From the NCBI RefSeq assembly GCF_028554725.1, contig NC_071670.1, positions 69,167,001-69,231,000 on the forward strand: DNA of 64,000 nucleotides. The letters are read 5' to 3'. Position numbers and translations under genes: made by a program. Under the pieces are notes generated by a model. It saw only the letters and a program-made list of their open reading frames with translations. It was not told the origin of the DNA and ran no database searches. Shown piece by piece: positions 11,092-21,842 of the stretch. The DNA is from Zeugodacus cucurbitae. Lineage: Eukaryota > Arthropoda > Insecta > Diptera > Tephritidae. Every line of letters starts with the position of its first letter. Position 1 is the first letter of the stretch.

Positions 11092-11867
11092 ATAGTTTGG
11101 TAGAATATTTCTACTGAATACCACCAATGAAATTTATTAGAACTTTCAAGCAGGTGACAACCTCTCCCAAATTTATTTTCAACTATCTAAGTCCCACAAG
11201 ATTTATCGATTTATTAGAATTTTAAGCAGCTGTCGACGCTTCTGATGCAACTATAAGCTTTCACAAGTCGCCCTTTATAAAAATATATCCGATGTTAACT
11301 TTTACTATATAGTGATAATACACCGCATTCCAGGAAGGACTAACAGCGACGTAGGTATATACTCCTATATACATACATATGTACAAGACTTACAAGGCAA
11401 TTAGGCAAATGAGCCAATATATTTTACGGAGTTGTCTTTTGGACAACTTTTAATTAATTTACAATTTGGTTTGTCATAATGAACAGACTTACTCCGAAAC
11501 ACCATTTATCGCTGACCGTAATAAAAAGTGGGCTCTCGGCTGGAATTTAGTCGAACCAGTCGTAGCGTTCTCATGCTCTAAATTATTTTTAATGCCGAAC
11601 ACTTGCACTTAATATTGAATTATATGCGTTGTGTTCCTTCTTGAAAGCCACATGTCTAAACAAACACCCTTTATATTCAGACTGTGCCAATAGAAAGGAC
11701 TCTGAAATAATTTCTAATCATACTGATGAAGCAGAAAGGTATGACACTCTTTTTTGTCCCGTTCGCATTGAGTGATATGGTTAATTTTTTAATAGAGACC
11801 AATTATAGGTAACTACATTTCAGGCGAGCCGTTTGAGAATAGTCTGGGGAGGAAATTTTCGAATAAA
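11092..11867. other. Gene-free stretch
   Basis: AT-rich spacer with a TACATACATATGTA motif near 11370. No coding or RNA gene is seen. Confidence 0.5.
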
Positions 11868-12633
11868 CAAGTAAGGAAAGGCTAAGTTCGGGTGCAACCA
11901 AACCTTTAATACACTCGCAATTTATTGATGTAATTTTATAATAAATAAATTATATAACACAATTCGACCCATATATTCGGCATACAGTTTAATAGAATAT
12001 CGAAAATCATCATAAATAATATATGGGGACTGAGGTAATGCCTGAACCGATTTCACTCGTTTTCACCACCAAGATGCAATATTTCGAAGTCTATACGCGC
12101 ACTTAATTTTATATTACCTATAATTAGGTATATGGGATCTAGGGAAAGTTATGACCCGATTTTTACGATTTTCGATACAGAGACAAACTGTTATAAGAAA
12201 AAAATTCCCCATGAATTATATTAAAATACCTAAGAGTTTTACCTATATTTTCGGTAAAAAATTACCCTTAGGACCTGAGTTTTTCATGTTTGATATCTGG
12301 GGCCTTGAAAAGTTATGGTCCGATTTCGAAAATTGTTTCACAAGTGAAGCCAGAAATGAAATGCAGTATTTGTGTAAAGTTTTATTCCGCTATCTTCATT
12401 GGTTCCCTATGTATATCTTATAAAGTGAAGGAATCAGATGGAATTCAAAATTGAGTTATATGGGAAGTAGGCGTGATTGTGAACCGATTTCGCCCATATT
12501 CCACCCGTGTCATCGTGGTATCAATAAAGTGTTATATATCGAATTTCATTGAAATCGGTGAAGTAGTTCCTGAGGTATGACTTTTGACCCATAAGTGGAC
12601 AGACGGACAGACATACGGACGGAGAGACATCCG
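11868..12633 (+). repeat. RF1 dispersed repeat, copy 1 (right end lost)
   Basis: Starts ACAAGTAAGGAAAGGCTAAG, then CTCGCAATTTATTG. It contains the shared phrase AATCGGTGAAGTAGTTCCTG near 12553 and ends in a run of GACGGACAGAC-type repeats. The GCGAGAGTATAAAA right terminus present in other copies is missing, so it is 3'-truncated. There is no coding capacity beyond chance. Confidence 0.75.
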
Positions 12634-14175
12634 GATTTCTTTAACTTAATTTAATAACATTTTCCAAATATTTGAATATTTTAATTTGAGCATATTCAAA
12701 GATGTTGTTACTCATTCATTTTATCTAAAATTCCCAAAAGGTTTCGAAATTATTGTTTTGAAAAATTTTACAAATGCTCAGCATAAAAATTCTTAATTTA
12801 TTCCTGTCCATGTGTTTATTGAAGTTCGCATTTTAGACATATGTAAATTAAGAAAACTCAAAAGTATTTAAAATTAGATTTTTCGCTATTATTGTACACA
12901 CATACATATGTGTGTCAAAATTTTGTTGGCAGGTGTCTACTACCAAAAAACCCTTTGATGAACATTTCCTGCAGTTATGCTACTTAATATACATTTATTT
13001 CACTATTTTTACGTACATACGTATGTATGGATGTAAATGCATTGAATACCGCTCGCATAGTTGTGAAGAAGGTTAAAATGGTCTCTTTAGTTATGCAAAT
13101 ATTGATTGCATGCTTTTGCACAAGTCTACCAACAAACACAAGTAACCATGTGTATGTATGTATCTGTGCCTGTGCTACTACTACTATTGTCGTGCGCCGG
13201 CATGGCTATGCCTCGGTTGTGTGCCCTATTTAAATATTGATAAAACATTCAATTCCCATTTCGATTTTCAATTGACTTACAACAACAAAATTGAACAACA
13301 ATAAAATTTGCACATCAAAAACTAAATAACATTGAATAGTGCCGGGAACAAAGTATGATGATGGATGTGTTGAATAGCTGGCACATATACATAGGTACAT
13401 ATATATAAGTACCGTTATTTATGTTTGTATGTATTGCTATTTAGTTTAGTAATTGTTGTAAAAACAAAAACATATTTAGCGCAATTTCCCTACAAATACA
13501 CACAATTCATAGCATTATTAGCTTATATACAATGCAACAACAACAATGCCGCCACTGATAAGGACACACACACATACACTCATGCATGTACTCACTTAAT
13601 CACCTTGTCCCATAAGCAACTGATTTACCCGCCATACACTGCGGCTAAGTCCACCAAAGCGCTCAGTGCACCCATTTATGGCATTTATTTATAGAAATGT
13701 AAATATTATTTTGCGGCAGCACATCAAAGGCAACACTTGTCAGTTGTGAGGCGGTCTATCGCAAATGATATGAATAGCATAAAAATATAGCATATATGTA
13801 TGTATATATGTATGTACCGTTATATGCAAATAATATCCTTGAGTAGCACAATTCCAACTAAAGCCCCAACCCAGCACCACAGCCACGAAGTGAGCGCAGG
13901 AGAGCGAGTAGTGTGGGTAAGTGATTGGCAAAACGCGCGCACGCAAACACTGCCGGCGGGAGTGTTGCCAACTGGACTGGGTGGCGGGTAATAGTTTATT
14001 AAGTCAACAAGGTTGTGCACAATTTAGTTGTATTGATAGTTTGTTTGATTTGTATCTGTGTGTTGTACTATTTATTTATTTGTGTATCAACTGTGTATTT
14101 ATTTTCTAGCTACACCCACACACACACATGCAAATGCAAACTATATGCTTGTGCGCTTTTGAGCTTAGTTAAACT

Positions 14176-14213
<38 letters not shown>

Positions 14214-15171
14214 CGCTGCTAAAATGTTATTGGTATGAGTGGCTGGTGATAGGGTTGCATGCATATGTGGGTGCTTCGTGTGTCCAACTACAAAGTGATT
14301 TATTTATTTAAGGCTAAAGTGATTGAAAATTGATCCGCCGAGGGTCATTCAATATAAACATGCTCCAGCTCCAATGTGCCACCGTACCGTGTTGCATGTG
14401 CAACACCCATTATACACATGGTGTTTGTATGTCGAAATGTAAGCAAGTGGATTTAACTGGAAGACAACATACATATATCTACATATACATATATATATAT
14501 TCTTAGACTAATAAGCATTACGTTTGGTTTTGGAAATGGTGTGTACCCTTAATGAGATTTGAAATTTAAGTAGATTATATTATTAAAAAGTTTAGAAGCC
14601 CTTATCTGAAATGCAAAGTATTTTTAATCCAAAGAGAGTGAGGTTTAGCAATAACATCCTTTAAAATTTGAATATACTTTTTTCCAGGTTATGTCTCACT
14701 TCTAATTAGTCACGTTATATCTCTAAGTTAGCAAATATAGTGAGTGAACTTTAGTGTAGGGTCCGAAATGACAAAAATAAAGTTGCAGATTAAGATACGG
14801 AAAAATACTAATGGTAAAATTACAATTATATGTATTATCTAGAGAGAAATGCCTATATATAAGGATAAGGAGAGTTCACAACTCCGAAATTCATCCTATC
14901 TAACCCAACAAACCTAAAACACACCACATCATATCCAACTTGGCACATTGAAGCTACCCGTAATGAAAATGAACAGCGCATTAGAACTCATCCCATCTAA
15001 ATTCACCGCACCCAGCTTACCACAGATGAATGCACTTAAATTTCCAAGTTGGTCTCTGAAAAACTGTAGAAATGAAAAAAATGTTCCTTATCACTTTCAT
15101 ACATATAATTAAGGTTGACGCCTGATTTAAAATTTGAAAATATATCTATGAATTTTAAAATATACCATACA
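12634..15171. other. Gene-free stretch with microsatellites
   Basis: Contains CA/TG runs near 13567 and 14112, TATGTA runs near 13800, and the long TG tract listed separately. Several ORFs of 60-98 codons at 13.0-14.3 kb are driven by these simple repeats and overlap on both strands. No gene is supported. Confidence 0.5.
14178..14208. repeat. TG dinucleotide microsatellite
   Basis: A pure TG/GT run of about 15 units. Confidence 0.95.
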
Positions 15172-16105
15172 TAACGGGTGATTTTTTTGAGGTTAGGATT
15201 TTCATGCATTAGTATTTGACAGATCACGTGGGATTTCAGACATGGTGTCAAAGAGAAAGATGCTCAGTATGCTTTGACATTTCATCATGAATAGACTTAC
15301 TAACGAGCAACGCTTGCAAATCATTGAATTTTATTACCAAAATCAGTGTTCGGTTCGAAATGTGTTTATCGACAAATTTTGTTCAGCGATGAGGCTCATT
15401 TCTGGTTGAATGGCTACGTAAATAAGCAAAATTGCCGCATTTGGGGTGAAGAGCAACCAGAAGCCGTTCAAGAACTGCCCATGCATCCCGAAAAATGCAC
15501 TGTTTGGTGTGGTTTGTACGCTGGTGGAATCATTGGACCGTATTTTTTCAAAGATGCTGTTGGACGCAACGTTACGGTGAATGGCGATCGCTATCGTTCG
15601 ATGCTAACAAACTTTTTGTTGCCAAAAATGGAAGAACTGAACTTGGTTGACATGTGGTTTCAACAAGATGGCGCTACATGCCACACAGCTCGCGATTCTA
15701 TGGCCATTTTGAGGGAAAACTTCGGAGAACAATTCATCTCAAGAAATGGACCCGTAAGTTGGCCACCAAGATCATGCGATTTAACGCCTTTAGACTATTT
15801 TTTGTGGGGCTACGTCAAGTCTAAAGTCTACAGAAATAAGCCAGCAACTATTCCAGCTTTGGAAGACAACATTTCCGAAGAAATTCGGGCTATTCCGGCC
15901 GAAATGCTCGAAAAAGTTGCCCAAAATTGGACTTTCCGAATGGACCACCTAAGACGCAGCCGCGGTCAACATTTAAATGAAATTATCTTCAAAAAGTAAA
16001 TGTCATGAACCAATCTAACGTTTCAAATAAAGAACCGATGAGATTTAAATTTTATGCGTTTTTTTTTTTAAAAAAGTTATCAAGCTCTTAAAAAATCACC
16101 CTTTA
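15172..16105 (+). mobile_element. DD41D mariner-like element, internally deleted
   Basis: An element of 930 bp (15174-16103) with ends ACGGGTGATTTTTT and (reverse complement) AAGGGTGATTTTTT, flanked by TA on both sides as expected for the IS630/Tc1/mariner superfamily. It carries a transposase remnant described separately. The right flank is not unique genome sequence. It runs directly into an inverted copy of an ecdysteroid-kinase-like pseudogene and then into a second copy of this element's 3' end at 17049-17107. Confidence 0.9.
15287..15999 (+). pseudogene. DD41D mariner transposase, N-terminal domain deleted and frameshifted
   Basis: The native ATG at 15287 opens MNRLTNEQRLQIIEFYYQ and reaches CSVRNV, where the reading frame jumps. 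The catalytic core continues in another frame (open to 15999). The join removes most of the DNA-binding domain. In the core, the three catalytic aspartates are present: FSDEAHF, WFQQDGATCH and CDLTPLDYFLWG. Counting between the second and third gives 41 residues, hence DD41D (the group that includes the fruit-fly rosa elements; family link from general knowledge). The open frame of 217 codons starts at a GTG and is not a real start. The protein cannot be functional without the lost N-terminus, although the catalytic half is intact and shows no stops, so the deletion is fairly recent. Confidence 0.9.
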
Positions 16106-17047
16106 CTACCCATCGTAAAGACATAAAGAGAGGGAGAGACAAATAGTTAGTGTTAGCTGTAACGCATATATATATGTATGTATGTATGTACATAATAATT
16201 ATCATAGCGTTTTCAATCACAATACGTACTAAGTTTGCTAACAAGTAAGAAAGAGCCTAGTTCGGGTATAAGCGTAAGAGAGTAATGTTCAAAGGCGTGG
16301 AAAAATTTTCAGGTGTTGGTAAAATTTTATTAAAATAGGTTTATGGGGATTAAACCAAGGTCAAGATGGATTTCATTACCATATTGGGTGTATATTTGGG
16401 TTAGTGGAAGTTCTAGCAAGAGCTTTAGAGGATTGGCAACGTCAACTTTCTTGTAACTAGTAACTAGTAACTTGGCAGAAAATCGAACAACGAAAAGGCC
16501 ATATAGTTCGCGAGAGCGCAATGTAATGTAAGAATTCTAACGTCTCTTTGAATGATTTATAATACACGATTATGAGATCGTCGCGTCTTTCCTTCAGCAT
16601 ATTCAGACGAATAATTGTGTCGAGAAATATGTAAGTTGAGATCGCAGTTGTAGAAATTAAATTGGAAGTCCATCTGAACGTTTACAATAGATGAATGAAT
16701 AAGTAAATTAAATTTTGACATTGAGAAAAGATAAAGTACTTACGAAGATATGTAGGCGCGTAGGCGCGAACATGGTATTTCCTGTTTAGAGGTCACCATG
16801 ATTCATTACAATGATGCGATCGCCCTCACGATGATCTGCCAAGTGTGCGCATATGGGTTTGAAATTATCGTGGAAAAGGTGCAATTTTTCTACCCAGTCA
16901 AGAAGAAGAAGATCGCTGCTCGTGCAGCGGCGTCTCAGCATCCTCACCTCCACGCTCAAAATCAACCAAGAAGCGATAGATGCTTGAGCAATAATTATTA
17001 CCGGGGTTGCTGCCCCATTCGAAAGCCACTGCTTTAACCGTCACATG
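16104..17047 (-). pseudogene. Inverted copy of the EcKL pseudogene, trapped between mariner ends
   Basis: The reverse complement of this segment matches 54806-55756 almost base for base. It includes the lesions that make that copy dead: the HGD motif followed at once by a stop (HGDL*), the fusion of exon 1 to the middle of exon 3, and the tail reading SYKKVDVANPL. It also carries the repeat end CTAGTTCGGGTATAAGCG near 16258. Small differences are a local duplication of AACTAGT near 16452 and a loss of about 20-25 bp near 16275. The left edge is at the mariner TA site and the right edge meets another mariner 3' end at 17049. It came from the 55-kb pseudogene (or both from a common dead parent), not directly from the functional gene. 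Confidence 0.93.
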
Positions 17048-17048
17048 C

Positions 17049-17107
17049 AAATTTTATGCGTTTTTTTTTTTAAAAAAGTTATCAAGCTCTTAAAAAATCA
17101 CCCTTTA
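17049..17107 (+). mobile_element. Solo 3' end of the DD41D mariner
   Basis: A 57-bp match to the last bases of the element ending at 16103: AAATTTTATGCG, a T-run, then the AAAAAATCACCCTT terminus followed by TA. It has the same orientation as the upstream copy. It abuts the EcKL fragment with one untemplated C at 17048. Confidence 0.9.
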
Positions 17108-17321
17108 ATACAGGGTTCTCCAACTTGGCACGAATAGCCAGACAGAATATACTTGTAATGGAAGGAAATGACAATGAATTGAAAGGGATTGAGAAGCCAC
17201 TTTTATTTATGAAATTTAGAAAAAAAAATAGATGGGGAATGTTTCTCTGAAACCCTGACAAATCTGGAGATTTCAATAACCAATCATGTGGTTAATCCAT
17301 TCCTTTAAATACCATGATGGC

Positions 17322-18455
17322 GATCCCCCGATCGATGACGATGGAACAGATGTTCCATTACCCGACCACGAAGAAATTCGAATAGCAATTACCCGCTTGA
17401 AGAACAACAAAGCAGCTGGGCCGATAGATTACCGGCAGAGCTATTCAAATACGGCGGCGAAGAACTGATAAGGTGCATGCATCAGCTTCTTTGCAGAATA
17501 TGATCGGAAGAAAGCATTCCTGACGATTGGAATCTCAGTGTGCTCTGCCCAATCCATAAAAAGGGAGATCGCACAATCTGCGCCAATTACCGTGCGATCA
17601 GCCTCCTAAATATCACATACAAGGTTCTATCGAGCGTACTGTGTGAAAGACTAAAGCCCACTGTCAACAAACTGATTGGACCTTATCAGTGTGGCTTTAG
17701 ACCTGGAAAATCGACAACTGACCAGATATTCACCATGCGCCAAATTTTTGAGCATGATGCTGGAAAAAATTATAAGAGCTGCAGAGCTAAATAGAGAAGG
17801 TACAATCTTCTACAAGAGTGTACAGCTCCTGGCGTACGCCGATGGTATTGATATCATCGGAAGCAACAACCACGCCGTTTGTTCTGCTTTTTCCCGCATG
17901 GATAAGGAGGCGAAGCGAATGGGTCTGGAGGTGAATGAGGACAAGACGAAATATCTCCTGTCATCAAGCAAACAGTCGGCGCATTCGCGTCTTGGCTCCC
18001 ACGTCACTGCTGACAGTCATAACTTGGAGGTCGTAGATAATTTCGTATACTTGGGAACCAGCATCAACAACACGAACAATGTCAGCCTCGAAGCGCAGAA
18101 TAAATCTGGCCAACAGGTGTTACTTTGGACTGAGTAGGCAATTGAACAGTAAAGTCCTCTCTCGACGAACCAAAATCAAGCTCTACAAGTCGCTTATCAT
18201 TCCCATCCTGCTTTACGGTGCAGAAGTTTGGACGATGTCAACATCAGATGAGACGACACTAGGAGTTTTCGAGAGGAAAATTTTGCGCAAGATTTATGGT
18301 CCTCAGAACATTGGCAACGGCGAATACCGCAGACGATGGAACGATGAGCTGTACGAGTTATACGACGACATTGACATAGTTCAGTGAATAAAGACAGCGG
18401 CTACGCTGGCTAGGTCATGTTGTCCGAATGGACGAAAAAACTCCAGCCCTGAAAA
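17322..18455 (+). mobile_element. Dead non-LTR retrotransposon reverse transcriptase
   Basis: Translation in shifting frames gives the reverse-transcriptase blocks in order: AITRLKNNKAAGP, LPAELFKYGGEELI, DDWNLSVLCPIHKKGDR, CANYRAISLLNITYKVLSSV, GPYQCGFRPGKSTTDQIF, then LEKIIRAAELNREGTIF, VQLLAYADGIDIIG, LANRCYFGLSRQL, LLYGAEVWTMS and KILRKIYGPQNIGNGEYRRR. About 80 codons, including the first catalytic aspartate block, are missing between the MRQIFE and MLEKIIR words. The YADD box is mutated to YADG. There are frameshifts near 17430, 17500, 17790 and 18105 and a stop near 18385. No endonuclease domain remains. It is the same family as the relics at 3.2-4.1 kb. Confidence 0.9.
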
Positions 18456-20742
18456 GGGAAAAGGGATCACCCAATAAATATTAATTAAAAATTATAATTT
18501 ATTTTCATGTTCTGTTCAATGATTTAGGGTACAAAACACTTTTAAATATTTCAAAAATCAACACTTTCAATCCCTATAATTTCAATTATAGCCAAGGATT
18601 AGAAATGTAGGGCAGTAATATAGAAATGGATAATGAGTTTTACTCTTTTTCATTTAATTCACTTTTTCAAGCGAACGTAATAACCCACAAGAGCTGAAAG
18701 GTATATTTACAACGAAGACTGAGGCAGCAGGAATTGGCACCCAGCCAAGGTTCATAGAGGACCAAACCGCTATTTTTAATCAAATGTACTTTGTCTATAC
18801 ATATATATGTATATAGTATATAGAAGAGTGTAGCTTAGTGAAGGAAGTAACCAGCTGTGAAGCTCAAGCAGAGGAGCGCTTAGAAGCAAGAAATGGGAAA
18901 AAATGCAATATGCTCCAAATGAGCCGATCGATAAGGACTAAAGGTAGACAACAATGCGCACAAATACAAACAAATACAGAAACACAGTAATCAGAGCATT
19001 AAGTAAATATGTATTTATGTATATACACTCAGATATATAGTGCACAAGATACCAATACTCAACAAATACGATAACACTTAAAGCAGCTTTGCTAACCAAG
19101 CGGCAAGGGTGTGGTGTGGGAGACGGAATGTGAAAAGGGAAAATAGAGATAAAATCGTGTTTAGCGCAAAACTGGGACAATACTGTGGCAGCGATAAACA
19201 CGTGGAAAACCATCAACTATTTACAAGTAAATATGTTTATATATTTGTGCGAGGATGTAGTTGAATGTACTGCATTAGGAGCACTCGTAATGGCGGTGTT
19301 ACTTAACAATGGCGTCGAGTATGCCATCGCGGTAACAGCAGCTGCCGCAGCGCTAACTGTAATGAAACTATTCGAGTTTTCAATTTCAATTTCAATTTCG
19401 CTTTCCGAACACCTCCGCCAGAGCACCGCAAGGTACCACCTCACAACTGCCTTCCTCAGCGCGCCTGTTATCTGATTGTAGTTTAGCGCGGCAGCAGCAG
19501 CTTTGAACTACTTTTACGTGTATTCTGCTGTCGTACTTGATTTCACAACATCCAGGCAACTTACTTATCGTACTTGTGGCCATAAGGTACGAGTCGTCCT
19601 TCAACGCACGTCCATATGTTCGCTACTTATATAAGTATACATGTGTAGTTGTGAGTATCTTCTGAGCAGTTGCTGGCACGTGGACGCTGCGCTGCAATTC
19701 AATCTCATAATGAGCAGCACAATTAGCAAAGTATTAAGTACGAAAATCCTTTGCTTACTGAAATTGACTTGGCTTGGCTTTTTCGTTTTTCGCTCTGTGA
19801 GAAGAAAGCAATTTTTTCGAACATATTTTGCTATTAAGTTCGATTTTTGTTCGAACAACAATAACATATATATTGGGTAATAAGAACTGAGTCAGTATGT
19901 ATTCGTCGTAGGCAATAGGCTAGACAGGAGCAAAAAGAAACAAGTGATATGAAAAATAGCTGTAAATATGTAAATAGAGATTTTCTCAATATAAAAGCAT
20001 TCTCGGAATTTATATAGGCATATACAAACATTACTATGTATATACAGTATATGTATGCTTGTGCATGTAGGCAGGACGCCAGTGAAATTTATAGAATATC
20101 GATTTCTGATTATCTTGTCTATTAGTTCTTTAATTATTTACGTAGAATAAAAGCTGGAGAGACGTTATACAGGACAATAACAAAAGAACAAAGATAATAC
20201 ACACACAGTTTGACCTTTATGCTTGAAAACAATTGAGCTTTTATAAATGATAAAATTCTCTAGATAAAAAGGAAGAAAAATATAGTAAATTCTATTGTAA
20301 TTGGAAAAAATAATTTTTTGGTCTGAAGCAAATACTTTTTAAGACTACTTCTATGGAAGATTAGCTTTCCCTAATTAATATTTTAATATCAACTGTCACG
20401 GTTTTAAGATATCCCAATCTTCTCTTGGTTTCAGCAATTTACATGACTAAAATTCACTCTTACAGAATTCAACACATATAATCATGGCCAGAATCCCGAA
20501 CCTATAAAGACTGTGATTTGTCCTCAAAATTGGAATCTGATTTACCTGACCCTGTTTTTTCATAGGAAAATCTAATTATAAGCACATCGCTCCTTCGAAA
20601 ATAGTACCCTACAACTTCGTCGGGTTTATATACATACATATATTGTATGAATCAGGAATTCAATTACATAGCCTCCATAATAACAACTGTATGCAACAGT
20701 TAAAAAAACTTAAAAAAAATCGAAAAAAGAAATTAAAATAAA
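18456..20742. other. Gene-free stretch
   Basis: Mostly AT-rich. A slightly GC-richer part at 19.2-19.6 kb carries open frames on both strands, including a plus-strand frame with an alanine-rich run (AVTAAAAALTV), but no recognisable domain. A (TTTCAA)4 run lies at 19378-19400. Confidence 0.5.
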
Positions 20743-21842
20743 CCAGTAAGGAAGGACTTAGTTCGGGTGTAACCGAACATTTTATACTCTCGCAATTTAT
20801 GTATTTAATTTTATTAAGATAACAAACAATTTGACCCATATATTCGGCATATATATGGTATAAAGTCCATTGAAAGTTTGAAAATCCTAATATTAAGTAT
20901 AAGGGAGTTAGGTGAAGCTATGACCCGATTTCACGTATTTTAGGCACGAAGACATTATATTAGAAGAAAAATATTCCCTCTGAATTTATTCAAAATATCT
21001 GAGAGATTCGCCTATATTTTCGTTTAAAAATTTATACGAAGTTCTAAGGTCCTCATATTCGATGTATGAGGCCTTGAATACTTATGGTCCGAATTTGGCG
21101 ATTTTTAGAAGAGCGATGCCACACTATAAATGCAGTATTTGCGCAAAGTTCTATTCCGAGATCTGCACTGGTGCTTTCTTTATATATTGTAAAGTAAACG
21201 ATTCAGATTGGCTTCAAAGGTCTAGTATCTATATGGGAAGTAGGCGTGGTGGTGAACCGATTTGGCCTATTTTCACAACATATAATTGGAATGCAAGGGA
21301 AATATTACAAACCGAATTTAATTGAAATTGGTTGGAACCACGCCCATTAAAATTTTGTTTACAATTTTGAATGCAGCTCTTCTGTGCCTTCTTTATAATG
21401 AAATTTAAGGTTTTCCTTACTGAATTAAAGCATTTTTAGTAGTTTTCAACATAACCTTTGTATGGGAGGTGGGCGTGGTTATAATCTGATTTTTCCATTT
21501 TTGGACTATATAAGGAAATACCTGAGAAAAACGACTCCTGAAAGTTTCGTTGACATAGCTTTAGTAGTTTCGAAATATGAACAAAAAACTTAGTATGGGG
21601 CGGGGCCACGCCCACTTTCCCAAACAAATTACATCCAAATATGCCACTTCCCGCCATTTTAAGTTCATAGCTTAATTTATGGCTTAGTTATAGCTCTTTA
21701 TGTGTTTTCGGTTATTGCCATTTTGTGTGCGTGGCAGTGGTCCGATGCCGCCCATCTTCGAACTTAACCTTCTTATGGTGCCAAGGAACACGTGTTCCAA
21801 GTTTCATTTAGATATCTCAACTTTTGTTGCGAGAGTATAAAA
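20743..21842 (+). repeat. RF1 dispersed repeat, copy 2 (both ends present)
   Basis: Starts AGTAAGGAAGGACTTAGTTC and ends TTGCGAGAGTATAAAA. The interior carries the GGCGTGGT and GGGGCCACGCCCA words shared with copies 3-5. It is the longest two-ended copy other than 52.1 kb. No ORF has convincing homology. Confidence 0.8.

Noticed and set aside
15346..15999. 217-codon frame as a complete transposase
   Set aside because: It begins at GTG inside a deletion join, and the DNA-binding domain is missing and out of frame.
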